Assembly (NCBI GenBank): GCA_003194525.1 | Contig: NBIV01000208.1 | Span: 1 to 64,000, forward strand | Origin: Gracilariopsis chorda | Taxonomy: Eukaryota; Rhodophyta; Florideophyceae; Gracilariales; Gracilariaceae | Reading direction: 5' to 3' | DNA length: 64,000 nucleotides | In this document: piece after piece, positions 32,621 through 41,662 of the stretch | Layout: the number at the start of each line of letters is the position of its first letter | Numbering within the stretch: position 1 is the first letter of the stretch | Position numbers and translations under genes: made by a program | The notes under the pieces: model-generated | The model's database searches: none | Seen by the model: only the letters and a program-made list of their open reading frames with translations | What the model was told of the DNA's origin: nothing

Positions 32621-32957
32621 CGTGAAAGGGAACAAACGGAATATAAATTCGCCTTTTTTACATTTTTCTTCTTTTTTCCAAGTAATCTGTCCAAAAGTTC
32701 CCGCCGTTTCTCTTTCCAGGTGACTGGACACTTCTCATGGGATTGATGCCATCTCATTCTTCGGTGTTGAGGCATGGCTTATTCCAGTCCCCTTGGGCTT
32801 CTTTCTCTTTCGTTTTGACACAGTCTACCTTTATTCTGAGACGTTCGGAGACGGGGCGGTTTGTCTTCTGGACCTGTCCTGGGCGCTCTTGCCCGGCCCC
32901 GTTCTGGGTGTTCTTCTGGTAGCTCTGTCTTTGCATTCGTCTCAGCCTTGAAGTAGC

Positions 32958-33476
32958 TCACTGAACGGCATGAACTTGGTTGGCGAGTATTGACAGTGTG
33001 CTTGCAAAGAACTTCAAGTTTCTTTTCTGCTCTGCAGTGCACATGACCATCTGGTCTCTAACCAGTTGCTTCAGTGCGGGCGGTTCTACTTTTCTCAATA
33101 GCTTGGTGGCCAGCTTCTTCCATCTGTCGCTCTCTTTGATTACCTCAGATGCGTTATGCTCGTCTACTGCGGTTATAACGTCAAGCACAAACTGTTCGGC
33201 GGTTCCAGCGGGGTCTCTCAGGAAGATGTTATACGTTACTCTTGAAATTGCCTCTTCCACGCAATCATTGAGGTCTCGAGATGCGTTTGCCAGGCGAGAA
33301 TCGAACTCGTTCTTCACAGAGTCGTCCCTTGCTTCTTTGGCCTTCGAAGCGCCCTCGATCCTGCCTAGGATGCAAAGGCTGTGCAGTAGCTTGGGTTTGA
33401 TGCATTGAAGAATTGATGCGGCTTTGATTCTCTGGTTTGCCATTCTGTCTGCATTGATGTAATTCACGCACTCCAC
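32958..33476 (-). pseudogene. Gag region of element C
   Basis: The frame starting near 33476 is hydrophilic and helical (MECVNYINADRMANQRIKAA, later EESDRWKKL-like residues near EVIKESDRWKKLATKLLRKV). It sits directly downstream of the 5' LTR and upstream of the protease, the position of Gag. It lacks a strong sequence signature, so the call rests on position and length. It is a fossil. Confidence 0.6.
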
Positions 33477-33620
33477 ATAGTCTGAGTATTTTTCTCAAAA
33501 CAAATCAGTTCTGGGTGTGTTGTTTTAGCCACGTTTGAGGCTTGGATAGTGTTAACCATTCCATAAGGAGACACCTTCTTCTCGTAGTGTTCCAGTACGA
33601 TTTGACGTCTCAAAGCGCTT

Positions 33621-33929
33621 TGTTGGTCGGATACGATACACGGTTGAAGTCTGTCTCAATAGCGCGGTAGGCAAAAAGAAAACAGGCACAAAATATTCCG
33701 AGGTCTCTCTGAGTTCTGCTATCTTCCTTCGGAGTCCTCTGCGAAGACGGCCTTATTTATTCTCTAGTTCTATTGCGTGCAGCTTTCTTCTGAAATCCCA
33801 CCTACGACTGCGTAGGTTGCTTGTGCACTGCGAGGGCTACCACACGATTTAAACTGCTTCGGTTTGAATTTTGGTGCTTCTTCCAGAAAGAACTGTTTCC
33901 ACTTTGGGAAATTGCTGCAATGTTTAACA
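33621..33929 (-). repeat. 5' LTR of element C (309 bp)
   Basis: It starts TGTTGGTCGGATACG and ends CAATGTTTAACA, followed by the second TACGT target duplication. It lies upstream of gag on the minus strand and so would carry the element's promoter. Confidence 0.9.
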
Positions 33930-33934
33930 TACGT

Positions 33935-34473
33935 AAAGAAAAAGTCTATTCACTGCAGTCAATTCATCTTTCACTTCAGTAATCCTTGCCTTGGCCCGTT
34001 GCAGAAAGTCACTCCATCCATATCCAAACTTTTCCACCGGGTGCCTCCGACCCACAATACAAGACAATGCCTCCCCACCTCTCTGCATAGCGCTCACCAG
34101 TAATCCCCATTTGAAAGAAAAAATCTTTGTTTCTCTTGGCCACTATTATGCTCACTGAAGAGGACTAGGATGCTGACAATACATACAGTACCAAAACTAC
34201 TTTGAACTCCAAAGTTGGCGTTATTTTCTGTCTTCTTTGTTTCAGAACACGAAGTAAATTTGAAACAACTTTCAGCATAGCATTTTCTGGAAGAAACACG
34301 TCCAATACAATTAGTCTAGATAATTTTATCTGCGTAATTAAATTTCGTACACCGATTTGCACCTCAACTTCTTGTGATGCGTTCTTATATTTGATTTTCT
34401 TCTGAATGGAAACGTTTGCTTATGAAATTATTGCGCGAGCCTGACAGTTCTGTCGTAAGACAACATGGAATTG
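33935..34473. other. No recognised gene between C and F
   Basis: Only short frames without motifs occur, and the sequence is AT-rich from about 34200. It is the pre-insertion flank of element C on its left and of element F on its right. Confidence 0.35.
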
Positions 34474-34664
34474 TGTTGTGTCAGAGATTATGAAACAATT
34501 CAGTGTTTCGTAATATGTCAAGTAGTAGATGTTTGTAGCTCCTCGCGTTAGAAGCTACTGTGAGATTAATTATTTTAGCCAGGTTTTGAGCTAATCGAAT
34601 CAATATAAAGGAGGCTCTAGAATCCAGAAAGGGCCATAGAACCAAGAGTTAGTCACCACCAACA
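34474..34664 (+). repeat. Putative 5' LTR of element F (191 bp)
   Basis: The segment begins TGTTGTGTCAGAG and ends CACCACCAACA, giving TGTTG/CAACA ends, and contains a TATA box. Short LTRs of this size are usual for copia elements. The partner LTR is missing, so the limits rest on the ends and on the primer-binding site that follows. Confidence 0.6.
34604..34610 (+). promoter_or_regulatory. TATA box of element F LTR
   Basis: TATAAAG lies inside the LTR, about 60 bp before its 3' end and about 140 bp before the gag ATG, the usual place for the core promoter of a copia LTR. Confidence 0.5.
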
Positions 34665-34667
34665 GAG

Positions 34668-34680
34668 TGGTAGCATCGCC
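34668..34680 (+). other. Primer-binding site of element F
   Basis: TGGTAGCATCGCC starts 3 bp after the LTR end. The leading TGG pairs with the CCA tail of a tRNA, and the next bases partly resemble the TGGTATCAGAGC site that many copia elements use with initiator tRNA-Met. Confidence 0.5.
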
Positions 34681-34745
34681 CGCAACGTTGCTTCCTCTGA
34701 TTCAACTGCCTCTTCTCTCCTCCCCATTGTCCGTTCAGCTATGCA

Positions 34746-36845
34746 ATGGAAGGAGACGGGTTAAAGAAGCTACCGAAATTTACCGCTCGCCGCGGTAAAG
34801 ACTTTACGCTGTGGATTATGCGATTTGAAGCAGTATTAAAGTCTAAGGAACTGCTTGACATTATAAGACGTTACCCTGCAATAATCGCTCCAAACGGAGA
34901 TATTGAGGCCATTTCCGAAGACGCTATGAAAAAGGTTTCGAAGACACGCGTTCTGTTAGTACAATCTTTAGGTGACAAGCCTCTTCGAACTATTTGTAGC
35001 GAACGCAGAAATCCGTTCTTGATGTACATGAAGCTCAAGGAAAGATATGCGACGGCAAATAAGGCCACTAGAGTACAGATTCAGACGAGGCTACATCAGA
35101 TGAAATACTATGAAGACAAGACGATGTCTGAGTACATTGACGAACTTGAATTCTTGTTCGCTAGGCTTGAGGGGATGGAAAGCGCAGTGGAAGTTTCTAT
35201 GCAAGTTGCCATTCTTCTTTCCAGTTTTGGAAATACCAGTGGCTCGCCTTATGGTGCTGTTGTATCTGCACTACAGACCATGTCAGACCAGGAACTCAAC
35301 TGGGACAGAGCAACTGCGCGCTTACTTCAAGAGTACGAAAGTCTTACTGCCGAGGGTGCCCAGTCGAGGAATGGAAGCACATCGGTCGAACCGGAAACGG
35401 CGCTGCGAGCGCGAATGAGAGGAAAATGTTTCCAATGCGGGAAGAAAGGGCATCTCAAGAGAGATTTCACTGAAGGCAAGTCAGAAGCTGCTCCCAACAA
35501 CGGGCATAGAAGAGTGCACCGTTTTTTAGTTGCAAGACCTCAGCATAAGGTATTCGTTGTTGACTCGGGAGCCACTTGTAATATGATTGGGGACAAGACT
35601 CTATCCAGAAATTTCCATAGGATGCCACCTAGGACCATTGCCCTTGGCGATGGAAGGCTGGCAGAATCATCATTATGTAGAAACCTGGATATTGTTCTTG
35701 GAGGACAAGGGGGACAAGCTCAATCATGCTTATCTCTCAGGGATGTCTTGTTTGCAAATGATCTTGACTGCAATCTGCTTTCATGCTCAGAAATCACTGA
35801 TGATGGTTTCGAGTGCACATTTACAGATAAGCACTGTGTCATTGCAATGCAAGAACAAAGGATTCTCGCCCCAAAGAGAGAAGGTAGCTACGAACTTCGT
35901 GGCACTGTACGCCATGACAGAATGTACAAGGCATCATCCTCAGAAAATGGTGGTGTGCAGCTCTGGCATGAACGCTTTGGCCATGTTGGGAAAGAGACAA
36001 CTCTAAGAATGGTTATCGAGCGTATTGTCAGTGGTATTGATCTGAACGAGAAGCCAGAGATGAAAGCAGCCTGTGTTCCCTGCACAGAGGGCAAGATGAC
36101 GAGACTTTCACTCAGGCCAAGATCAAAGGCATCGGTAGGAATTGGTGACGTGATATACTCCGATATTGGTGGCCCGCTTCCAACACAGAGCATTGGTGGA
36201 AAGAAATACTTTGTCTCTTTCATTGACAAAAGCTCTGACTATAAAGACGTACGGCTCTTGAAGACGAGAAAGGAACTAAAGGTCCAGTTGCGGTGCTTTC
36301 AACTCAATTTCGAGAGACGGACAGAGAGAAAGATGAAGTTGTTGTACTCTGATAACGGGCCTGAGTACATGGGGCTACGGAATTATCTTGCTGAAGAGGG
36401 GATAGATTGGGAAAACATTGCCACATATGTCCCACAGCAAAATGGTACAGCAGAAAGATTCAACAGAAGCTCAATGAACATGGTGATAGGAATGCTTTCT
36501 CATGCAGGCCTACCACAGAGATTGTGGGGTGAGGCACTGGTAACAGCAGTGCGTCTGATGAACTGCACACCAACTTCTACAACTGGAGATAGATCTGCAC
36601 GCAAGATAATTGACGGCTGTGTACCGTACGTGGGACATCTCAGAACCTTTGGATGTGAGGTTTGGATGCATGAACCAAACAGGAGGAAACTGGATAAGAC
36701 ATCCAAATGTGGGATCTTGCTTAGATCCATATCACACAGAAACTACAGAGTTTACGATATCCAAAGTGGTTCCATAACCTTTGCACGTCATGTGCAAATT
36801 AACGAGTCTGAATTTCCAGGAAGACGTATCTTCAGCACAGAGTAG
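34746..36845 (+). CDS. Gag, protease and integrase polyprotein of element F
   Basis: This is a single open stretch of 699 codons. The capsid-type gag opens with FTLWIMRFEAVLKSKELLDI (a UBN2/DUF4219-like start) and continues through LHQMKYYEDKTMSEYIDELE. A zinc knuckle near residue 226-240 reads CFQCGKKGHLKRDF; its last position is not Cys. The protease signature VVDSGATCNMIG is near residue 270. A GAG-pre-integrase finger is near 405 (LWHERFGHVGKETTLRMV, CVPCTEGKM). The integrase core holds its D-D-E residues in YSDIGGPLP (about 475), YSDNGPEYMG (about 535) and QQNGTAERFNRS (about 565). The start at 34746 is the first ATG after the primer-binding site. The protein would make particles and integrate element DNA. 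Confidence 0.88.
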   Translation: MEGDGLKKLPKFTARRGKDFTLWIMRFEAVLKSKELLDIIRRYPAIIAPNGDIEAISEDAMKKVSKTRVLLVQSLGDKPLRTICSERRNPFLMYMKLKERYATANKATRVQIQTRLHQMKYYEDKTMSEYIDELEFLFARLEGMESAVEVSMQVAILLSSFGNTSGSPYGAVVSALQTMSDQELNWDRATARLLQEYESLTAEGAQSRNGSTSVEPETALRARMRGKCFQCGKKGHLKRDFTEGKSEAAPNNGHRRVHRFLVARPQHKVFVVDSGATCNMIGDKTLSRNFHRMPPRTIALGDGRLAESSLCRNLDIVLGGQGGQAQSCLSLRDVLFANDLDCNLLSCSEITDDGFECTFTDKHCVIAMQEQRILAPKREGSYELRGTVRHDRMYKASSSENGGVQLWHERFGHVGKETTLRMVIERIVSGIDLNEKPEMKAACVPCTEGKMTRLSLRPRSKASVGIGDVIYSDIGGPLPTQSIGGKKYFVSFIDKSSDYKDVRLLKTRKELKVQLRCFQLNFERRTERKMKLLYSDNGPEYMGLRNYLAEEGIDWENIATYVPQQNGTAERFNRSSMNMVIGMLSHAGLPQRLWGEALVTAVRLMNCTPTSTTGDRSARKIIDGCVPYVGHLRTFGCEVWMHEPNRRKLDKTSKCGILLRSISHRNYRVYDIQSGSITFARHVQINESEFPGRRIFSTE

Positions 36846-36860
36846 GAATCCACAAGAGCA

Positions 36861-37797
36861 ATGCCTCCAGACTCAACAGAAGAATATGCAGATCGTGATG
36901 TCTCAGACTCGGAAACACTTGGAGAGAATGCCGGAAGAAGAGATGTTGAATTTGGGCAATTCGAATCTGGAACTGGACATGGATTGGAATCTGGAACTGG
37001 TGTGGAAAGTACTCAGGAAGGCCACGATGGAGAAGATCCTTGTTCGGTAAATCATGGTAACGAACCTCCGAGTGGGGGTGGCAGCCCATCTAGCAACATT
37101 GGAACTGGTGAGAATGTTGATGCAGTGTCCATCTCATCGAGCATGCAAGAGTTTTTAACACACTACCCAGTCCGGAGGTACCCTACCAGGGATAGAAGTG
37201 CACCAAACCGATTCTCCGACACCCAGCACAGTGGCTTTGTGGGACGGGTGACTCTACCTAACGACATTCCAGAGTGTGTGGCAGCCGCTATTTCATCAGA
37301 ATACAAGCAGGAATGGATGCAAGCCATCAAAGAAGAGCTGCTGACGCTGGAGAGGATGGAGACATGGGAGGTATCCCAAGTATCGCGAGGGTGCAAAGTT
37401 ATTGGCTCCCGGTTTGTTTTCGCTATCAAGCGCAATGAAGATGGTTCGATTGCAAGTTTCAAGGCGCGCCTCGTTGCAAAGGGATGCCAACAAGGTGCAG
37501 TTCAACAGGTATACTACCCGGTTGTCAACTTTGAAACAGTGAGTTTTGAACTGACCCTGGCAGCCAAACGTGGCTACAGCATTCAACAGCTTGATGTGAA
37601 ATCTGCGTTCTTGAATGGCTCGATGCAAGATAGAGATCCAGTCTATATGCGTGCCCCACAAGGCGTACAGTTTGGACTTGAAACCAGTGAAGCTCTGAAG
37701 TTGAAAAGGTCCATATACGGACTAAAGCAATCCAACTCTATATGGGGCAAACTGTTGACATCAAGGCTGATCAACCTTGGGTTTCATGCACTTGAAG
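36861..37797 (+). pseudogene. Reverse transcriptase region of element F, cut by E1
   Basis: After an acidic spacer with repeated Glu/Asp/Gly residues (such as SETLGENAGRRDVEFGQFES), the RT begins near 37300: WMQAIKEELLTLERMETWEV, SRFVFAIKRNEDGSIASFKA, RLVAKGCQQ, QQLDVKSAFLNG and SIYGLKQSNSIWGKLL. These are diagnostic copia RT blocks. The chain is cut before the YxDD catalytic box by the E1 LTR, so no functional RT is encoded here. Confidence 0.85.
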
Positions 37798-38619
37798 TGG
37801 AACGCCCTCAGGGAGGGATTCTAGGTACTTGAACGCTTTCCCGATATTATCGGTTGTGTAGTGTGTATATGAACTACGCCCCACTATGGTGGATATGGAC
37901 ACGTGGGACACGGTTTTGGGTCAATTGGCGGTTGGCCACAGTAGTGGATGTTGCCACGAAATGTGGAGTATTTTAGTTGATATTATTTATTATTTTCACA
38001 CCCATTTCTGGGAAGCTAGTACTTAGTGCGACGGCGCACTGCCGTCGCACCAGTAAACCTTCCCCAACAAGGGACCCCAATCTGGGGAATTGGCTCTAGT
38101 TGTTGCCGCTTGCGCGCGTGCTCTACTCCTCCTTGGAGGGAAACGCCGTAAACCACGGGACATCTAACCCCCTTGCACATCTAAAGAAGCCCACCCTTGG
38201 GAGTATAATTGTTCCAATAATATTGGTGTTTCGCCCTGTATAGGGAGTCCTGTCCACCGGCATTGCTGTATCTGCTCGTCGCTCTCGCGACTCACATCGT
38301 CCTCTCTTCCTCCTCTTCGCCCTTCCTTTTCCCCGTTTTTAGGGTAGCACCTCCCGCTATCCGCGGCCCTCGTGTGCGCATCCGCTCACACACCCCCACT
38401 TACGTGGAAACATACCTCTACTGAGGATCACACCCCGCTCACGCGGATACCGATTCTTCGCCTTCACCTCCCTGCGCGAGTCGCGACAGGTGTCCCTGGT
38501 CTTACAAACCGGCTTCGCCGTGACACCTCTGGGAGGGCTCTGTCCAACTGGGTTCACCTCGTGAGAGGAAGATCCCGAACGTCTTTCGGTGTTTTTCCCC
38601 TTTGGGGCATTGCACCACA
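37798..38619 (+). repeat. 5' LTR of E1 (822 bp)
   Basis: It starts TGGAACGCCCTCAGGG and ends GCATTGCACCACA. It contains a 10-bp perfect hairpin stem at 38026-38050 (GTGCGACGGC / GCCGTCGCAC) and many 4-6-bp stems. It matches the LTRs at 46886-47705 and 56264-57091. Confidence 0.9.
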
Positions 38620-38622
38620 AAG

Positions 38623-38635
38623 TGGTCTCCCGACC
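38623..38635 (+). other. Primer-binding site of E1
   Basis: TGGTCTCCCGACC starts 3 bp after the LTR end. TGG pairs with a tRNA CCA tail; the donor tRNA is not identified. In E2 the matching position has a similar sequence. Confidence 0.55.
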
Positions 38636-38724
38636 TAGAAATGGTTTTTGTTTTCCCTCTTACGAGGTTTGTTTTTATCCACCGGAAGTTCCGAGATCGT
38701 TTCCCGTCGTAACGTTATTTTCTC

Positions 38725-40898
38725 ATGTCGAGAAATCCCTCCGATGCGGAGCCAGTGGTTACGCGTAGTCGCTCCCGCGACAACGTGGACACTTCCGAAG
38801 TTCAGTTCGTACCCCGTATCCCTATACGGACAAGTTCCAGCCGTACTGGCGCCGCTTCATCGTGGAATGATACCCCCGACCGGGAACCCCGGAACCTCCT
38901 TTTGCCCTCGTTATCACCCCCGCAGGGGAATGCAGCATCGACTCCGGTTGTTGCCGCAGTGCCCAGGCACCCCGGCCTGCTCCCGCTGTCGCGGCTTCAA
39001 GTCCCCGTGGAACGGGCGATAACACCCCCCAGGGGACTTCCCTGGAATCCCAGGTCCGCGCTCTGTGGACTGCCCATGACACCCTTGTAGGGGAACTAAA
39101 ATCCCTCCAAGAGGTGGTCTTCGCAACCCCCGTAAAGGAGGTCGCCGAGGAACTCCGTATTTTACGGTCTGACGTCAACTCCGTGTTGGAGAGTTTGGGA
39201 CAACCCGCCACCTTCATCGAAGGAGTTGAAGCCCGATTTGATCGGATTGGTGCCCGCCTAGAGACGCTGGAGCAGTTCGTTTTCATGGAAAAACCATCCC
39301 CGGATGATCCGGTAAACGAGGCATCGCACAACGACCAGCTTGCTGGGAAGAAGAAACGCCGTCATCGACGGAAACACCACCGAAAATATTCGGACTCCGA
39401 TTCTTCGACATCGTCGGACTCATCCCGAAACCATTCGGTTAGCTCGAGCTACTCGGACTCTGACTCGGAGGACGAGAAGCGAGGCTACTCCTCCCGCTCG
39501 AAGCGGTCATCGGCCACTGAAGGTGTGGTTCGAACCCGCCAGAAGGGGAGAAGACACCCCGGTCTCCGGGAATTGAAACCGACAAACCCGGATTACCGGA
39601 AGCTTTTATCATACCGGTACTACCGGTTCGAATACTCATCACTTGGACGTACGCTCCGTGGTACGGGAAAGGTGCGAGAATGCATTAAGCGAATGCAGCT
39701 CTCGCTCCGCAACCAGTATTTTACTGGAGAGGACCCAGTCCTAGTACTGGATTTCCTATCCCGCTTTGTCGCGGAGGCCGATATCCTCGGTATGAATGAG
39801 GGACAAGCCTATTTGGCTTTACCGTATTTCCTACGGGGAGTGGCGGAGGACCAATACACCTCTGTCAGAGGATCTTCTCGCGCCTCCGAGGGACGAGTTA
39901 CTTGCTGGCCGGAGGCTGTGCAGTATCTTCTGCGCTCCCACCCCACAAACACCGCTATTCAGCAGGCTATCCTCGCTTTGCGAGATACATGCCAGCGTGC
40001 TGGAGAGACCGAGACCGATTACCCGGTGCGCTTTAACAAGGCTTTCCACAGATGTGGTAACGTATACCCCGCTGGGGAGCGCAGTACGTTGTTCATCGAT
40101 GGTCTTGACCCGGCAATCTGGAGTTTAGTTACCCGTTATCGGGAGGACAAGCGGAGGATCAACTACCTCGAGCTGGTCCAACACGCCCGAGCGGAAGGGG
40201 ATGCACTTCGTGCAAGAACTCTGAACAATCGGTCTAAATCCGCCAAGGCGTTGTTGCTGGAAAGCGAAGCTTCCTCACTCCCGCTCACCGCGGATGGGAA
40301 CCCTGGACAGGGATTTGATACCGTGCATTTGGTGCAAAAGGATGGTGTGTCGATACCCACCAGTGATTTACCGTCAACGACGGAGATGACCCGTGATACG
40401 GGAACGGAAGACCCCGTTTTGTACGGTGGTAACAGTCGGGTTCAACCCCAACGACTCTCGTTTTCAAACGGTCAATCCCGTTATCAACGGCCTGGATGGA
40501 CTGACACCCGCCCTGCGGTTCGCTTCTCCGATACTCGGAATATTAATCCGCGTGTCGCAGTGCTGGCTCTCATTTGCCACCTGTGCTATGCCCATGGCCA
40601 TACCTCTCCTCAGTGTATTTGTTCACTGAAGGATATGGCCAAGGTGGTGGCAAATTATGAGGCCCTCACTCCAGAGGAGAAACATTCCGTCCCGACGGCT
40701 TCCTACCTCCGTGCTAAAACGGACTTTTCCCATGCCCTACCACAGACCCCGCGTTCGCGGCAAGCTTCATACACCCCGATTCGGGAGATCACGCAACCAT
40801 CCGTTGCAACCCCCGCTTATGCGGATAGAAACCCCCGTCAACGGGATGAAGCACTCGTTGTCGAGGAAACCAACCCACCGCAGAAGGCGGAAAACTAA
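38725..40898 (+). CDS. Gag of E1
   Basis: Gag begins at ATG 38725 (MSRNPSDAEPVVTRSRSR) and extends to 40898; its main open stretch covers 39114-40898 (594 codons). A low-complexity Ser/Asp/Arg block at about 39360-39520 (SDSDSSTSSDSSRNHSVSSS, then RSKRSS) resembles an SR domain. The capsid-like core follows (about 39700-40200: ECIKRMQLSLRNQYF, VLDFLSRFVAEADIL, INYLELVQHARAEGDAL). A zinc knuckle is near 40570-40615 (CHLCYAHGHTSPQC, C-x2-C-x4-H-x4-C). Gag would assemble the particle and bind element RNA. The SR-like block is unusual for gypsy Gag. The homologous E2 region is nearly identical. Confidence 0.8.
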
Positions 40899-40915
40899 CT
40901 GAGGGAGTCTCCCGT

Positions 40916-41602
40916 TTGGGAGAGGCGTCCTCAAGAACGAGGCTGTTGGCGCCCGAGGCGTCCTCGCCTCGCTCCCCGGTGAAAGTCCTCTCGAGGAAAG
41001 ACACCGCTGACGCGGACTCTGCGCACCTCGTTGTGTTGCGTCGCCCGTGGATACGGAGTAAAAATCCCCGGATCCCCGGTAGAGTCTTGGTCTTGGCCAA
41101 GCGCAATTATAAAGTCTATGCCGACCTTGGCCTTGACCCCCATTTTATGGTGAGGTTTCTCACCGTCCTGGATACAGGTGCAGGCCCCAACTTTGTTGTG
41201 GAATCATTGTTACCCCCGCTTGTGCGGTCGCATATCCGCTCTGACGTAGTCCCCGACATTTCGGATGCGAACAACAATCCGTTACAAACGGTGGGCACAG
41301 TGGACCTCGTCGTGAGACTTGGTACCTCTGTGGTGAAGTTGGACTTCATCGTTTGCCGTTCATTGGCAGCACCAGTCATACTGGGATGTGATTACTGTGA
41401 CAGATTTGTCGACGCAATCAGGCCCCGCCTCAGGCGTGTAGAACTTGACGACAGATCGTCAGTTCCGCTTGTTCGGCGCCCGCTAAAGCGGTCCTCTCGG
41501 AAACAAGTTCCGCTCCCTGCTGCGCAGGAACCACCGCCCCCGTCCCGCAAGTCCACCAAGCTCCGCGTCGCTGCCTCGGTTTCTATACCGGCTGAGTCCT
41601 AA
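40916..41602 (+). CDS. Protease region of E1
   Basis: The open stretch contains FLTVLDTGAGPNFVVESLLP, with the retropepsin D-T-G signature near residue 85. ILGCDYCDRFVDAIRP further on fits the second conserved protease block (ILG, then the flap partner). It lies between gag and RT, the normal place. It may be expressed by frameshift or read-through from gag, as is known for the family. The C-terminal part is Pro/Arg-rich. Confidence 0.78.
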   Translation: MGEASSRTRLLAPEASSPRSPVKVLSRKDTADADSAHLVVLRRPWIRSKNPRIPGRVLVLAKRNYKVYADLGLDPHFMVRFLTVLDTGAGPNFVVESLLPPLVRSHIRSDVVPDISDANNNPLQTVGTVDLVVRLGTSVVKLDFIVCRSLAAPVILGCDYCDRFVDAIRPRLRRVELDDRSSVPLVRRPLKRSSRKQVPLPAAQEPPPPSRKSTKLRVAASVSIPAES

Positions 41603-41662
41603 GTCTGGGTGCAGGTAAATTCCCGTTAACACGGTCTTCGGGTTATACAACCCCTCACCTCG

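Larger units (their letters stand above)
28605..33929 (-). mobile_element. Full-length Ty3/gypsy chromovirus C
   Basis: Element C is about 5.3 kb, read on the minus strand, with LTRs at 28605-28911 and 33621-33929. It is bounded by a perfect 5-bp target duplication, TACGT (28600-28604 and 33930-33934). Gag, protease, RT, RNase H, integrase and a C-terminal chromodomain are all recognisable in order. The LTRs differ at roughly one base in eight by eye, so the insertion is old. The coding region carries several breaks. Element D is a relative, with collinear pol blocks and similar LTR ends. Confidence 0.92.
34474..37797 (+). mobile_element. Ty1/copia element F, truncated at its 3' side by E1
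   Basis: The plus-strand element has a short 5' LTR (34474-34664), a primer-binding site, gag-protease-integrase open over about 700 codons (34746-36845), and the start of RT (to 37797). Integrase before RT is the Ty1/copia order. The RT palm, RNase H and 3' LTR are missing, because the LTR of chromovirus E1 begins at 37798. Besides that truncation it carries few breaks, so it was fairly young when E1 arrived. Confidence 0.88.
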
